Positions 16,244 through 25,492 of a stretch of DNA of 60,580 bases are shown here, one piece after another. This DNA is from Rhodospirillaceae bacterium UBA6219 (GTDB taxonomy: Bacteria; Pseudomonadota; Alphaproteobacteria; Rhodospirillales; Magnetospirillaceae). Each line of letters begins with the position of its first letter. Positions within the stretch are counted from its first letter, which is position 1. The stretch spans positions 1 through 60,580 of the forward strand of contig DISD01000045.1 of the NCBI GenBank assembly GCA_002435715.1, written 5' to 3'. A program made the position numbers and the translations under genes. The notes below the pieces were generated by a model. It ran no database searches. It was given only the letters and a program-made list of their open reading frames with translations, and was not told the DNA's origin.

Positions 16244-17553
16244 CAGGGGGCCGGCAACAAGGCCTGGCTTTGCTGCCCCCACCACAAACTGTCGGGGGCG
16301 CCACAGGACGGACAGGTGCTGGCCCACAGATCAGCGGGCTTGCCACAGGAATGGCAATGCCAAGCCGGTTCGGCCGGGGCTTGCGCTACTTTCGACATCC
16401 ACATCTGGGCGGCCGCCTCGTCCTGGCGTTCTTCCCGCTCCAGGCGGGCCAGCAGGATGTAGATGGCGGCACTGGGACGCTGAACGGCGGCGGTTTCCAA
16501 ATGATTGCGGGCCGCCCCCCACAGCTTGGCGGCCAAGGCGGCCTCGGCCAGGGCCATGTGGCCGTCGGCGGCGTCGGGATTGGCCTTGACCAGCTTTTCC
16601 AGCCGCTTGACCCGTTGCAGCGGGGTTTCCGCCGGGGCCAGGGCCAACCAGGCCTCGACCAGCAACGGATGGGGTGCCACCTGCCAGGTGTTGGTCAGTG
16701 CCGCCGCCGCCTTGCGATCCTTGCCGGCGCGGTGCAGCAGCCGCGACACCCGCGCCGCCGCCTCGACCAGGGTCAGATCCGATTGATGGGCCTTTTGCGC
16801 CAGGGCCAAGGCACTGGCCGGATCGGAATCGCGTTCGGCCTGCAGTGACCGCTCGTATTGGGTCAACGCCTGACGGTGGCGGATGTCCTCGGCAGCCAGG
16901 GCACGGCGCTTGCGGGCCTCGTCCAAGGTCGCCTCGGCTTCCACCCATTGGCCGGCCCGCGCCTGCAGGTCGAACAGATCGGTGGCCAGATCGGCGGCCG
17001 GCGCCCCCAGGGCCCAGGCCCGGCGGGCGTAATCCAGGGCGGCTTCGGTGTCGCCGCGCCGCTTGGCCAGGGTCAACAGCCCCTTCAGCCCCAGCAACGC
17101 CGTCTGCGGCCGCTCGACCATACTGGTCAGACGCTTTTCCGCTTCGCCGTCGTCTCCGGACAATTCCGCCGCCTGGGCGGTCAACAATCCGGTCAGCGCC
17201 GGGTCGGCCAGCAATTTGTCAGCCTGTTTGGCCAGCTTGCCGGCCCGTTTGCGGTCACCCACCGCCACCGCCGCCAAACCGTCGGAAAGCGCTGCGTAAC
17301 CGCGCTGCCGGCGGGCTTCGCGTCGGCGGGTCAAGAAACGCCCCGGCGCCCCGACCACCGTCGTCAACAGCCGCCAGACAAAGGCCAAAGCCGCCATGAA
17401 GGAAATCATGGCGGTCAGCAGCACCGGCACCGACGTGTCGATGCGCCAGCCTTGCCAATGAATGGTCACCGAACCGGGACGGTCGGCGAACCACACCGCG
17501 GCGGCCACCAACGCGGCCACCAGAACGGCGAACAGGAACAGGCGGCGGGCCAT
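16243..17553 (-). CDS. hemY: HemY-type TPR membrane protein
   Basis: A 436-residue inner-membrane protein of the HemY N-terminal family (heme biosynthesis-associated, not protoporphyrinogen oxidase). Two transmembrane helices lie at about 5-22 and 40-62. The cytoplasmic or periplasmic part is TPR repeats. The C terminus carries a rubredoxin-like zinc knuckle: WHCHSCGKPADLW then CPSCGAP. The ATG overlaps the upstream stop (TGATG), so it is coupled to hemD-mic60. The order hemC-hemD-mic60-hemY is typical for the group. Confidence 0.88.
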   Translation of the reverse strand: MARRLFLFAVLVAALVAAAVWFADRPGSVTIHWQGWRIDTSVPVLLTAMISFMAALAFVWRLLTTVVGAPGRFLTRRREARRQRGYAALSDGLAAVAVGDRKRAGKLAKQADKLLADPALTGLLTAQAAELSGDDGEAEKRLTSMVERPQTALLGLKGLLTLAKRRGDTEAALDYARRAWALGAPAADLATDLFDLQARAGQWVEAEATLDEARKRRALAAEDIRHRQALTQYERSLQAERDSDPASALALAQKAHQSDLTLVEAAARVSRLLHRAGKDRKAAAALTNTWQVAPHPLLVEAWLALAPAETPLQRVKRLEKLVKANPDAADGHMALAEAALAAKLWGAARNHLETAAVQRPSAAIYILLARLEREERQDEAAAQMWMSKVAQAPAEPAWHCHSCGKPADLWASTCPSCGAPDSLWWGQQSQALLPAP

Positions 17554-19403
17554 CACGGACGCGCTCCCACCTGGGCCACCACATGGGCGGTCAGCGCCGA
17601 GGCCACCTTGTCGGCGACCAAGCGCGCCCGGGCGTCGTCCAACCACGGCGCCACCACCTCGGCGGCGGTGTCCTGCAGGCCGGCGGCCTCGTCGGCGGCA
17701 TGTTCCAAATCGTCCTCGGCCAGACGCGCCTCGATCCGGGCGACGATGGCGGCGCTTCCCGAACCGGCGGCGTCACCGTCCTCGCGCCGCACCACCACCA
17801 GACTGGCCAGACGATCCAGGGTCTGGCGCCACCAGGATTGATCGGCCGGCAGCACTTGGGCGCGAACCAGATCGGGGGCCAGGCGATGGAAACGGGCGAC
17901 CAGGGTGGTTTGGGTGGGAATACCCAATTCGGCCCGCGCCTTCAACGGCTGGGTCTGGCTGACCACTTCCGGGTCGTTGCCGGCCAGGGCCAGCAGCGCC
18001 CGCAATTCCGCGTCATAGGGCATGGCGCGGGACAGGGCTTCGCGCAATTGTCCCACCGCCAGCAGCACCGCCACGGCGCTGGAGCGCTTGGCCTGGATGT
18101 CACGCAGCTCGGCCTCGATCTTTTCCAGACGGTCGGCCAGTCGCAGCACGGCGGCGGCATCGGCGCTGGTGCGCTTCACCTCGGCCAGTTGCTTGCCCAT
18201 TTCCTCGACCTCGCCCACCAGCTTGGCCGGCACTTGCGGCTGGGCCTGCAAAGCGGCGATGGCGGATTCGGCCTTGTCCAGACGGCTGGTGTCCAACTCG
18301 GCCTGGGGCCGGCTTTCCAGTTGCGCCAAGCGGTCGCGCAGTGCCGACAATTCGACCTTGGTGGTTTCGCTTTCGGTCGCCGGGCGGAAGGCCGGAGCCG
18401 GCGCCGTCGTGGAGGCGCTGGGCGGCGCCACCGGTACCGGGCTGGATTTGGGGGGCTGGATCAGACCTTTCCATTGTTCGAAGGTGGCGACCCCGCCGCC
18501 GATCAACACCAAGATGACCACGGCGACAATCACGCTGCGCACGGGAAAGGATTTCTTCGGCGTCTCGGATTGGGCCGCAACCTCGGGCCCGGTCACGATT
18601 TCGGCTTCAGGAGACGGCGCCGGGTTGGCGGAATCGCCGTTTTCCTGTTCGGTTTTCGGCTTTTCGCTATCGCTCATCACTTCTTCCCGCTGTAAATCGT
18701 GATCCAACGCCCTCAGCAGCGCCGCCTGGGTGGGTGTCTCGGCCACGCGGATGGCGGCCCAGGACAAGACGGACAATTCCCGCTGGACAGCGGGGCTCAG
18801 GGCGTAGGCGGTGATCCCGGACAGTGCTTCCCCCTTGCCGGCCGCCAGCACAAGCCTAGCAAAGGTTGCGGCAGTGCGGGGAGAGAAAAACAAGGCCAGG
18901 TCGATACCACCCTGGTCCAGGGCGGCGATCAGGGGGGCACTCAGCGCTGCGGCGGTGACGGCCTGATACAACACCAGACGACGCACGTCAAAGCCCGCCG
19001 CCGCCAATTGCCCCGACAAATCGCCGGCCGTCACCGAACCGGCGGCATGCAGGAAAGCCCCCTTTTCGGGGGTGCAGCGGGATTTGACCAAGGCGACCAG
19101 ATCGTCCACGTCGCCGCCGGCGCTTTCCACCTGTTCATAGCCCAACTGGCGGGCCACCCGGGCCGAGGAATCGCCCACCGCCCACACCGGCAACGAACGG
19201 TCGGCCAAAGCGGCGGCCAAGGACCGCACCCCGTTGGCCGAGGTGGCCAAGATGCCCTGGACACCGTGAATGGGGATTTCACCCCCATCCACCGGCACGA
19301 TGTCGAGCAACGGCTCGACCGTCACCAGCAGGCCGCGCCCTTCCAGTTCGGCGGCCAAGGGCCCGGCGTCGTCGCGCGGGCGGGTGACCAGCGCGTGGCG
19401 CAT
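17553..19403 (-). CDS. hemD: HemD-Mic60 fusion: uroporphyrinogen-III synthase plus mitofilin-like membrane domain
   Basis: One uninterrupted 616-residue reading frame. Residues 1 to about 235 are HemD (MRHALVTRPRDDAGPLA, ILATSANGVRSL, SPRTAATFARL), which cyclises hydroxymethylbilane to uroporphyrinogen III. From about 243 the protein looks like the alphaproteobacterial Mic60/mitofilin (COG4223) family. That part has an acidic Pro-rich N segment, one transmembrane helix at about 290-308, a coiled coil (about 345-450) and a C-terminal mitofilin signature region. In relatives these are usually two genes. At the junction an internal ATG (18677) has GGGAAGAAG upstream and a TGATG motif in the other frame, so Mic60 may also be made alone. 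HemC lies 2 bp upstream; the stop overlaps hemY. Confidence 0.87.
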   Translation of the reverse strand: MRHALVTRPRDDAGPLAAELEGRGLLVTVEPLLDIVPVDGGEIPIHGVQGILATSANGVRSLAAALADRSLPVWAVGDSSARVARQLGYEQVESAGGDVDDLVALVKSRCTPEKGAFLHAAGSVTAGDLSGQLAAAGFDVRRLVLYQAVTAAALSAPLIAALDQGGIDLALFFSPRTAATFARLVLAAGKGEALSGITAYALSPAVQRELSVLSWAAIRVAETPTQAALLRALDHDLQREEVMSDSEKPKTEQENGDSANPAPSPEAEIVTGPEVAAQSETPKKSFPVRSVIVAVVILVLIGGGVATFEQWKGLIQPPKSSPVPVAPPSASTTAPAPAFRPATESETTKVELSALRDRLAQLESRPQAELDTSRLDKAESAIAALQAQPQVPAKLVGEVEEMGKQLAEVKRTSADAAAVLRLADRLEKIEAELRDIQAKRSSAVAVLLAVGQLREALSRAMPYDAELRALLALAGNDPEVVSQTQPLKARAELGIPTQTTLVARFHRLAPDLVRAQVLPADQSWWRQTLDRLASLVVVRREDGDAAGSGSAAIVARIEARLAEDDLEHAADEAAGLQDTAAEVVAPWLDDARARLVADKVASALTAHVVAQVGARP

Positions 19404-19405
19404 GC

Positions 19406-20353
19406 TTAAGCCTTGAAGTCGAAAAAGCCGGGACCGGCCACCGCCAGCAATTCGCGGCCGGCATCGTCGCCCATGGCCTGGGCGTCGCCGATGGTGCCTT
19501 CGCGGCTGGTGGCATGGATGGTCTTGCCGTCGGGACTGATGATCAGGCCCCGAAACGACAGCTTGTCGCCCTCCACCCGCGCCAAGGCGGCGATGGGGGT
19601 GCGGCACGACCCGTCCAGCGTCGCCAGGAAGGCACGCTCGGCGGTGATGCGGATCATGGTGGTCGGGCAGTTCAACGCCGCCAGGAATTTCAGCGACTGC
19701 TCGTCGCCGTCACGGCAGGTGATGCCGATGGCGCCCTGGGCCACCGCCGGCAGCATGTCTTCCACCTCGAAGGCGCTGGTGACGTGCTGGGACAGGCCCA
19801 GGCGGTTCAGGCCGGCCATGGCCAAAAGCGTGGCGTCGACCACGCCTTCTTCCAGCTTGCGCAGCCGCGACTGGACGTTGCCGCGGAAGTTCACCACCTT
19901 CAGATCGGGACGGCGGTGCAGGATTTGGGCGCCGCGCCGCAGGCTGGCCGAGCCGACCACCGCGCCTTCGGGCAAATCCATCAAGGTCTTGGCCTTGGGC
20001 GAGATGAAAGCGTCGCGCACGTCTTCGCGCGGCAGGACGCACGGCAGGATGATGCCGTCGGGCAGCAAAGTGGGCACGTCCTTCATGGAATGGACCGCCA
20101 GATCGATGCGGCCGTCCAGCATGGAATCGTCCAGTTCCTTGGTGAACAGGCCCTTGCCGCCGATTTCGGCCAAGGGGCGGTTCTGGATCATGTCGCCGGT
20201 GGTCTGGATGACCTGGATGGCGATGGCGCCGTCCCCCGCCAACTGGGGCCATGCGGCGGCCAGACGGTCCCGGGTCTCGTGGGTTTGGGCCAGGGCAAGC
20301 GGCGATCCGCGCGTGCCGATGGTGAGTTTGGCGGTGTTTGCGGTTTTCGTCAT
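19406..20353 (-). CDS. hemC: Hydroxymethylbilane synthase
   Basis: A 315-residue porphobilinogen deaminase that polymerises four porphobilinogens. It shows GTRGSPLALAQ near the N terminus, the substrate-binding VRDAFISP region and the dipyrromethane cofactor cysteine in LDGSCRTPIAA. The ATG of MTKTANT is used; longer in-frame extensions run into the divergent tsaD gene. First gene of the minus-strand heme operon, two bases before hemD. Shares a 48-bp divergent promoter region with tsaD. Confidence 0.95.
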   Translation of the reverse strand: MTKTANTAKLTIGTRGSPLALAQTHETRDRLAAAWPQLAGDGAIAIQVIQTTGDMIQNRPLAEIGGKGLFTKELDDSMLDGRIDLAVHSMKDVPTLLPDGIILPCVLPREDVRDAFISPKAKTLMDLPEGAVVGSASLRRGAQILHRRPDLKVVNFRGNVQSRLRKLEEGVVDATLLAMAGLNRLGLSQHVTSAFEVEDMLPAVAQGAIGITCRDGDEQSLKFLAALNCPTTMIRITAERAFLATLDGSCRTPIAALARVEGDKLSFRGLIISPDGKTIHATSREGTIGDAQAMGDDAGRELLAVAGPGFFDFKA

Positions 20354-20401
20354 GATCGGCCTGTTGTAGGTAATGATGGGAATTCTGGAAAGGACTTTTC
20401 C

Positions 20402-21457
20402 GTGCTGATCTTGGGAATCGAAACCAGTTGCGATGAAACCGCCGCCGCGTTGGTGGACGGCGAAAGACGCATTTTGGCCGATGTGGTGCTGTCGCAAATT
20501 GACGTTCATCGTCCCTTTGGCGGAATCGTTCCAGAAGTCGCCGCCCGCGCCCATCTGGAACACGTGGATGCCATGGTGGCGCAAGCCATGGCCCAGGCCG
20601 GCAAAAGCTTCGCCGATCTGGACGCGGTGGCGGCCACCGGCGGCCCCGGCCTGATCGGCGGCGTCATGGTCGGCGTGATGACCGCCAAGGCCATTGCTTT
20701 GGCCGCGAACAAGCCGTTCCTGGCGGTCAACCATCTGGAAGGCCACGCTTTGACCGCCCGGTTGACCCACGGTATCGACTTTCCCTATCTGCTGCTGTTA
20801 GCGTCGGGCGGACACAGCCAGTTGCTGGCGGTGCTGGGGGTGGGTGATTACCGCCGCCTGGGCACCACCATCGACGACGCGGTGGGCGAGGCCTTCGACA
20901 AGGCGGCCAAGATGATCGGACTGGGCTATCCCGGCGGGCCGCAGATTCAGGAATGGGCCGCCAAGGGCGATGCCAGCCGCTTTGCCTTGCCACGCCCCAT
21001 GAAGGGCAAGCCGGGCTGCGATTTCAGTTTCTCGGGCCTGAAGAACGCCGTGCGTCTGCTGGTGGAATCCCTGCCCCGACCGCTTTGCGACCAGGACGTC
21101 GCCGACGTCGCCGCCGCCTTCCAGATGGCCGTGGCCGAATCCATGGCCGATCGGACCAAACGCGCCATCGACATCTTCAAAAGCCGCTGGCCCGCCGGCA
21201 AACATCTGGTGGTGGCCGGCGGCGTCGCCGCCAACACCGCGTTGCGCGCTCAGTTGACCCAATTGGCGACCAAATCCGGGCTGAGCTTTCTGGCGCCGCC
21301 GCTGAAATTGTGCACCGACAACGCCGCCATGATCGCCTGGGCCGGGGCCGAACGCTTTGCTTTGGGGTTGACCGATCCGCTGAACTTCGCCCCCCGGCCG
21401 CGTTGGCCGCTGGACCCCAACGCGCCCAAGGCGGTGGGGGCCGGAATCAAGGCCTGA
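20402..21457 (+). CDS. tsaD: tRNA N6-threonylcarbamoyladenosine synthase subunit TsaD
   Basis: A 351-residue Kae1/Gcp-family enzyme that transfers threonylcarbamoyl to A37 of ANN-decoding tRNAs with TsaB and TsaE. It begins ILGIETSCDETAAA and has the metal-binding HLEGHALTARL and ASGGHSQL. The C-terminal GGVAANTALR is also present. The start is GTG with GGAAAGGA nine bases upstream; a longer in-frame extension lies antisense to hemC and is rejected. Adjacency to hemC is frequent in alphaproteobacteria. Confidence 0.95.
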   Translation: MLILGIETSCDETAAALVDGERRILADVVLSQIDVHRPFGGIVPEVAARAHLEHVDAMVAQAMAQAGKSFADLDAVAATGGPGLIGGVMVGVMTAKAIALAANKPFLAVNHLEGHALTARLTHGIDFPYLLLLASGGHSQLLAVLGVGDYRRLGTTIDDAVGEAFDKAAKMIGLGYPGGPQIQEWAAKGDASRFALPRPMKGKPGCDFSFSGLKNAVRLLVESLPRPLCDQDVADVAAAFQMAVAESMADRTKRAIDIFKSRWPAGKHLVVAGGVAANTALRAQLTQLATKSGLSFLAPPLKLCTDNAAMIAWAGAERFALGLTDPLNFAPRPRWPLDPNAPKAVGAGIKA

Positions 21458-21524
21458 GGATTCCACCCTTGCCAACTTCACGCACAGAAAACTATACTTT
21501 CGTAGAAGTTTGGGAGGGAATTTC

Positions 21525-22271
21525 ATGAAGGGGTTGGCGCTGGCACTTTTGTGCCTGGCAACATTGCGGCCGATGGCTGCGGCGGCTGAAACCGTCATCG
21601 TGGCGCTGACCGATTCCACCCCCAATTTCAGCATGCACATGCCCGACGGCAGCTTTCGCGGCATCAACGTGGAAGTGGCGGGACAGGTTTGTCAGCGCCT
21701 GCAACTGACCTGCAAGTTCCAGCCCATGCCGTTGGCGGCCCTGGTGGCCCATATTCGCGACGACAAGGCGCAAATCGGCTTCGGCAACCTGATCAAGACC
21801 GCCGAGCGCGAAAAGATCATGTTGTTCAGCCGGCCTTATTGGCGGTCCACCACCGCCTTCGTCGGCCATCCCGAACTGGCCGGAATCCCCATGGCCCAAT
21901 TGGTCAAGGGCCGCAAGGTGGCGGTCCAGGAAGGATCGCGCCAGGCCAAATGGCTGACCGACACGTTCGGTTCCACTTATACCCCCGTCCCCCGCCCCAC
22001 CATCTTCGACGTGGTCGCCACCTTGCCGTTGAAGCAGGCCGATCTGGCCTTGGCCCCGATGATGACCGTCCATCCGTTTTTGGTCAGCCCGGAGGGGGCG
22101 GATTTCGGCTTCGTCTCGGAACCCATCGATTCCGGTTGGCCGGTCCACGTGGTCATCTCGCGCGAACACCCCGATTTGCAGACCAGGGTGGACGACGCCT
22201 TGAACCAGATGATGCAGGACGGCACCTTGGGCCGCATCGTCCGTGCCTGGGTGCCCTTCGACATCTTTTAA
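21525..22271 (+). CDS. Periplasmic solute-binding protein, family 3
   Basis: A 248-residue exported protein of the amino-acid-type SBP_bac_3 fold. The signal peptide ends around AAAAETV. The mature part has the typical FRGINVEVAGQVCQRL, GNLIKTAEREKIMLFSRPY and the hinge GRKVAVQEGS. No ABC permease or ATPase lies nearby, so it may serve a distant transporter or a sensor. GGGAGGGA precedes the ATG. The ligand cannot be told. Confidence 0.82.
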   Translation: MKGLALALLCLATLRPMAAAAETVIVALTDSTPNFSMHMPDGSFRGINVEVAGQVCQRLQLTCKFQPMPLAALVAHIRDDKAQIGFGNLIKTAEREKIMLFSRPYWRSTTAFVGHPELAGIPMAQLVKGRKVAVQEGSRQAKWLTDTFGSTYTPVPRPTIFDVVATLPLKQADLALAPMMTVHPFLVSPEGADFGFVSEPIDSGWPVHVVISREHPDLQTRVDDALNQMMQDGTLGRIVRAWVPFDIF

Positions 22272-22338
22272 GCAATTGACCACCTGGCCCTGACCATGGC
22301 ACAATCCGCCCCTTGATTTTGCTGCAAGGGTACCCGCC

Positions 22339-23496
22339 ATGGACAATTTCACCTTCCACAATCCCGTCCGCCTGCTGTTCGGCAAGGGACAGATCGCCCA
22401 GATTTCCAAGGAAATCCCGGCCGGATCGCGGGTGTTGTTCGCCTTTGGCGGCGGATCGATCAAGACCAACGGCGTCTATGACCAAGTGGTGGCGGCGCTG
22501 AAGCAGGCCGGGCTGATCTGGCGTGAATTTTCCGGTATCGAGCCCAATCCCCGCTATGAAACCCTGATGCGGGCGGTGGAACTGGCGCGGACCGAAAAGC
22601 TGGATTTCATCCTGGCGGTGGGCGGCGGCTCGGTGGCCGATGGCTGCAAATTCGTCGCCGCCGCCATTCCCTTCGACGGCGAGCCCTGGGACATCCTGGC
22701 CAAGCGCGCCAAGGTGCGTCAGGCGGTGCCGCTGGGCATCGTGCTGACCCTGCCGGCGACGGGTTCGGAAATGAATTGTTTCTCGGTGGTCAGCCGGGCG
22801 GAAACGGGCGAGAAACTCAGCTTCGGCAGCCCCGCCGTGTGGCCGCGCTTTTCGGTCCTGGACCCGGAAAGCACCTATACCCTGCCTTCCCGTCAGGTGG
22901 GCAACGGCATCGTTGATGCCTTCGTCCATGTGATGGAACAATATCTGACCTATCCGGCCGACGCGCCCTTGAACGACCGACTGGCCGAGGCGGTGTTGGC
23001 CACCCTGGCCGAGATCGCGCCGGCCGCCATGGCCAATCCGCCCGATTACCAGGCCCGCGCCAATCTGATGTGGTGCGCCGCCATGGCCTTGAACGGGTTG
23101 GTGGGGTCAGGCGTGCCCCATGATTGGGCCACCCATTACATCGGCCATGAACTGACCGCCATTTCCGGCATCGACCACGCCCGCACCCTGGCCGCCGTGT
23201 GGCCGGGAATCATGGCGGTGAAGTTCGAGGCGAAAAAGGTCAAGCTGGCGCAATATGCCGAACGGGTCTGGAACATCCACGACGGCAGCATCGACGACAA
23301 GGCCCGCGCCGCCATCGCCAAGACCCGGGAATTGTTCGAATCCGTCGGCGTGCCCACCGGCCTGGCCGCCTATGATCTTCCCGCCGACATCGCCGAGCAG
23401 GTGGCGGCGCGTTTCATCGCCCGAAATCAGGCCCCCTTGGGCGAGCACGGCGACATCGATGCACAAATGGCCAAGAAGGTATTGGCGGCGGCCTGA
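22339..23496 (+). CDS. Iron-containing alcohol dehydrogenase (YqhD/BDH type)
   Basis: A 385-residue group III Fe-dependent alcohol dehydrogenase. It shows the NAD(P) site GGGSVADGCKF, the structural LTLPATGSEMN, and metal ligands in IVDAFVHVMEQY and in HELTAISGIDHARTLA (Asp/His/His/His set). It resembles YqhD/butanol dehydrogenases that reduce aldehydes with NADPH, and is probably an aldehyde detoxification enzyme. AAGGGTACCCGCC precedes the ATG. Monocistronic by spacing. Confidence 0.9.
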   Translation: MDNFTFHNPVRLLFGKGQIAQISKEIPAGSRVLFAFGGGSIKTNGVYDQVVAALKQAGLIWREFSGIEPNPRYETLMRAVELARTEKLDFILAVGGGSVADGCKFVAAAIPFDGEPWDILAKRAKVRQAVPLGIVLTLPATGSEMNCFSVVSRAETGEKLSFGSPAVWPRFSVLDPESTYTLPSRQVGNGIVDAFVHVMEQYLTYPADAPLNDRLAEAVLATLAEIAPAAMANPPDYQARANLMWCAAMALNGLVGSGVPHDWATHYIGHELTAISGIDHARTLAAVWPGIMAVKFEAKKVKLAQYAERVWNIHDGSIDDKARAAIAKTRELFESVGVPTGLAAYDLPADIAEQVAARFIARNQAPLGEHGDIDAQMAKKVLAAA

Positions 23497-23575
23497 ACCA
23501 ATCATTACCGGCAATTTAGGTGACATCCGGGCCGGGCGGCGCAATCACTGGGGAAAATAACCCCACAGGTGAAAT

Positions 23576-23905
23576 ATGCGCCGCCTTGCCCTGATGCTGC
23601 CCTTGCTTGCCCTGGCCATGCCCGCCCATGCCGCCCAGTTGGACGTCACCATCGCCGGCATCGACGGCAGCGCCCCGATCCGGGTGCTGCTGCTGGACAA
23701 CCGCCCCAAGGAAGACATGCAGGACCACGTCCGCAGCGCCCAGACCGCAACGGTCGCCGGCCATGTGGCCCATACCCGTTTCTTGGGCCTGCCGCCCGGC
23801 GAATATCAGGTCATGGCCTATCGGACCGGCAGCGACGCGGTGGCCGAAAGCCATGTGCGGGTCGGACACGAGAACACCAAGCTGGAATTGACTTTGGGGC
23901 AATAG
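23576..23905 (+). CDS. Small exported protein of unknown function
   Basis: A 109-residue protein with a clear signal peptide (MRRLALMLPLLALAMPAHAA). The mature part (about 90 residues) looks all-beta. It has LDVTIAGIDGSAPIRVLLL, then FLGLPPGEYQVMAYR, a pattern typical of DUF2141 or transthyretin/Ig-like periplasmic domains. I cannot name the family with confidence. AGGTGA lies before the ATG and is partly enclosed by a TGGGG/CCCCA hairpin upstream. It lies 54 bp before cobU on the same strand, but a functional link is not evident. Confidence 0.7.
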   Translation: MRRLALMLPLLALAMPAHAAQLDVTIAGIDGSAPIRVLLLDNRPKEDMQDHVRSAQTATVAGHVAHTRFLGLPPGEYQVMAYRTGSDAVAESHVRVGHENTKLELTLGQ

Positions 23906-23959
23906 CCTTCCCCCATCGCTTTGTGCTAGGACAGCCCCTCGCCCACGCGAGGGAGCTTC

Positions 23960-24481
23960 ATGCGCGTTTCTGTGTCCACCACCTTGGTCCTTGGCGGCGC
24001 CCGTTCGGGCAAAAGCGCCTATGCGGAAGGCCTGTTGGCCAAGAAGCCGGCGCTGTATCTGGCCACCGGCCAAGCCTTCGACGACGAGATGGCCGAACGC
24101 ATCCGCTTGCATACCGCCCGACGCGGCCCCATGTGGAGCACCATCGAGGAACCGTTGGACCTAGCCGCCGCCTTGGACGGCCATCTTGACCCGACGCGGC
24201 CCATTCTGGTGGATTGCCTGACCCTGTGGATCAGCAATCTGATGCACCATGGCCGCGACGTGGACCATGAAACCGACGCCTTGTGCGAGGTGTTGCAGGC
24301 CGCCCGTGGCGACGTGGTTCTGGTGTCCAACGAAGTGGGCATGGGGCTGGTCCCCGAAACCAAAATGGGTCGCCAGTTCCGCGACCATCAGGGCCGCGTC
24401 AACCAGCGCGTCGCCCAGGCCTGCCGCCGGGTGGTGTTCGTCGCCGCCGGCCTTCCCCTTGTCTTGAAGGATCAGACTTGA
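23960..24481 (+). CDS. cobU: Adenosylcobinamide kinase/guanylyltransferase
   Basis: A 173-residue bifunctional enzyme (CobU/CobP) that phosphorylates adenosylcobinamide and adds GMP during nucleotide-loop assembly of cobalamin. The P-loop is LGGARSGKSAYAE, and VSNEVGMGLVPE and GRVNQRVA are family signatures. The stop overlaps the cobW start (TGATG), so this is the first gene of a cobU-cobW-cobN operon. No cobalamin riboswitch could be recognised upstream. Confidence 0.93.
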   Translation: MRVSVSTTLVLGGARSGKSAYAEGLLAKKPALYLATGQAFDDEMAERIRLHTARRGPMWSTIEEPLDLAAALDGHLDPTRPILVDCLTLWISNLMHHGRDVDHETDALCEVLQAARGDVVLVSNEVGMGLVPETKMGRQFRDHQGRVNQRVAQACRRVVFVAAGLPLVLKDQT

Positions 24482-25485
24482 TGCGCAAAGTTCCCGCCAC
24501 CGTCATCACCGGTTTCCTGGGCGCCGGCAAGACCACCTTGGTCCGCCACCTGATGGAAAACAACCAGGGCCGGCGCATCGCCCTGATCGTCAACGAATTC
24601 GGCGATGTGGGCGTCGATGGCGATCTGCTGGCGTCATGCGGGGTCCAGGGCTGCCAGGAAGACGACATCATCGAACTGGCCAATGGTTGCCTGTGCTGCA
24701 CCGTCGCCGACGAGTTCCTGCCCACCATGCAGGCTTTGCTGGACCGCCCCAACCCGCCCGACCACATCCTGATCGAAACCTCGGGCCTGGCTTTGCCCAA
24801 GCCGCTGGTCAAGGCCTTCCACTGGCCGGAAATCCGTACCCGCGTCACCGTCGACGGCGTGCTGGCGGTGGTGGACGGCGCCGCTGTCGCTGCCGGTCGT
24901 TTCGCCGACACCCCGGAACAGATGGCCCAGCCCGACCACGACAACCCGCTGGAAGAAGTGTTCGAGGACCAATTGCTGTGCGCCGACATGGTGCTGCTGA
25001 ACAAGTCCGACCTGCTGGATGCCGCCGCTTTGGACGCCACCCATGCGGAACTGAATGCCAAACTGCGCCCCGGCGTGCACGTCATCCGCACCAGCCGTTC
25101 GGCGGTGGACCCCATCATCGCCCTGGGCCTGTCGGCGGCGGCCGAGGATGATCTGGCCCAGCGCCCCAGCCATCACGACACCGAGGAAGGCCACGACCAC
25201 GACGATTTCGAAAGCTTCGCTGTCAGCTTGCCGGAAGTGGCCGACCCGGCGGCGCTGGAAGCCAAGCTGATCCAGGTGATCGCCGCGCACGACATTTTGC
25301 GCCTGAAGGGCTTTTTGGCGGTTTCCGGCAAGCCGGCCCGTCATGTGGTGCAAGCGGTGGGCACCCGTATCGAACGCTGGTTCGACCGCCCGTGGAAGGG
25401 CGACGAGGCGCGTCAAAGCCGTCTGGTGGTGATCGGCGAAAAAGGTCTGGACCGCGCCGCCATCGAGGCGGCCATCCTGGCCTAA
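24481..25485 (+). CDS. cobW: CobW-type GTPase metallochaperone
   Basis: A 334-residue COG0523 G3E GTPase, thought to deliver cobalt to cobaltochelatase. It has the Walker A ITGFLGAGKTTLV, the metal-binding CxCC in NGCLCCTV, and the base-specificity NKSD in LLNKSDLL. A His/Asp-rich stretch (HHDTEEGHDHDD) precedes the CobW C-terminal domain. The ATG overlaps the cobU stop; cobN follows after 7 bp. Context makes the cobalt/CobN assignment strong. Confidence 0.93.
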   Translation: MRKVPATVITGFLGAGKTTLVRHLMENNQGRRIALIVNEFGDVGVDGDLLASCGVQGCQEDDIIELANGCLCCTVADEFLPTMQALLDRPNPPDHILIETSGLALPKPLVKAFHWPEIRTRVTVDGVLAVVDGAAVAAGRFADTPEQMAQPDHDNPLEEVFEDQLLCADMVLLNKSDLLDAAALDATHAELNAKLRPGVHVIRTSRSAVDPIIALGLSAAAEDDLAQRPSHHDTEEGHDHDDFESFAVSLPEVADPAALEAKLIQVIAAHDILRLKGFLAVSGKPARHVVQAVGTRIERWFDRPWKGDEARQSRLVVIGEKGLDRAAIEAAILA

Positions 25486-25492
25486 GTCTTTC

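Noticed and set aside
23497..23959. Cobalamin riboswitch upstream of the cob genes
   Set aside because: No B12 box or long structured leader is visible, and the gap before cobU is only 54 bp. The CACTGGGG-like stretch near 23546 is too short to count.
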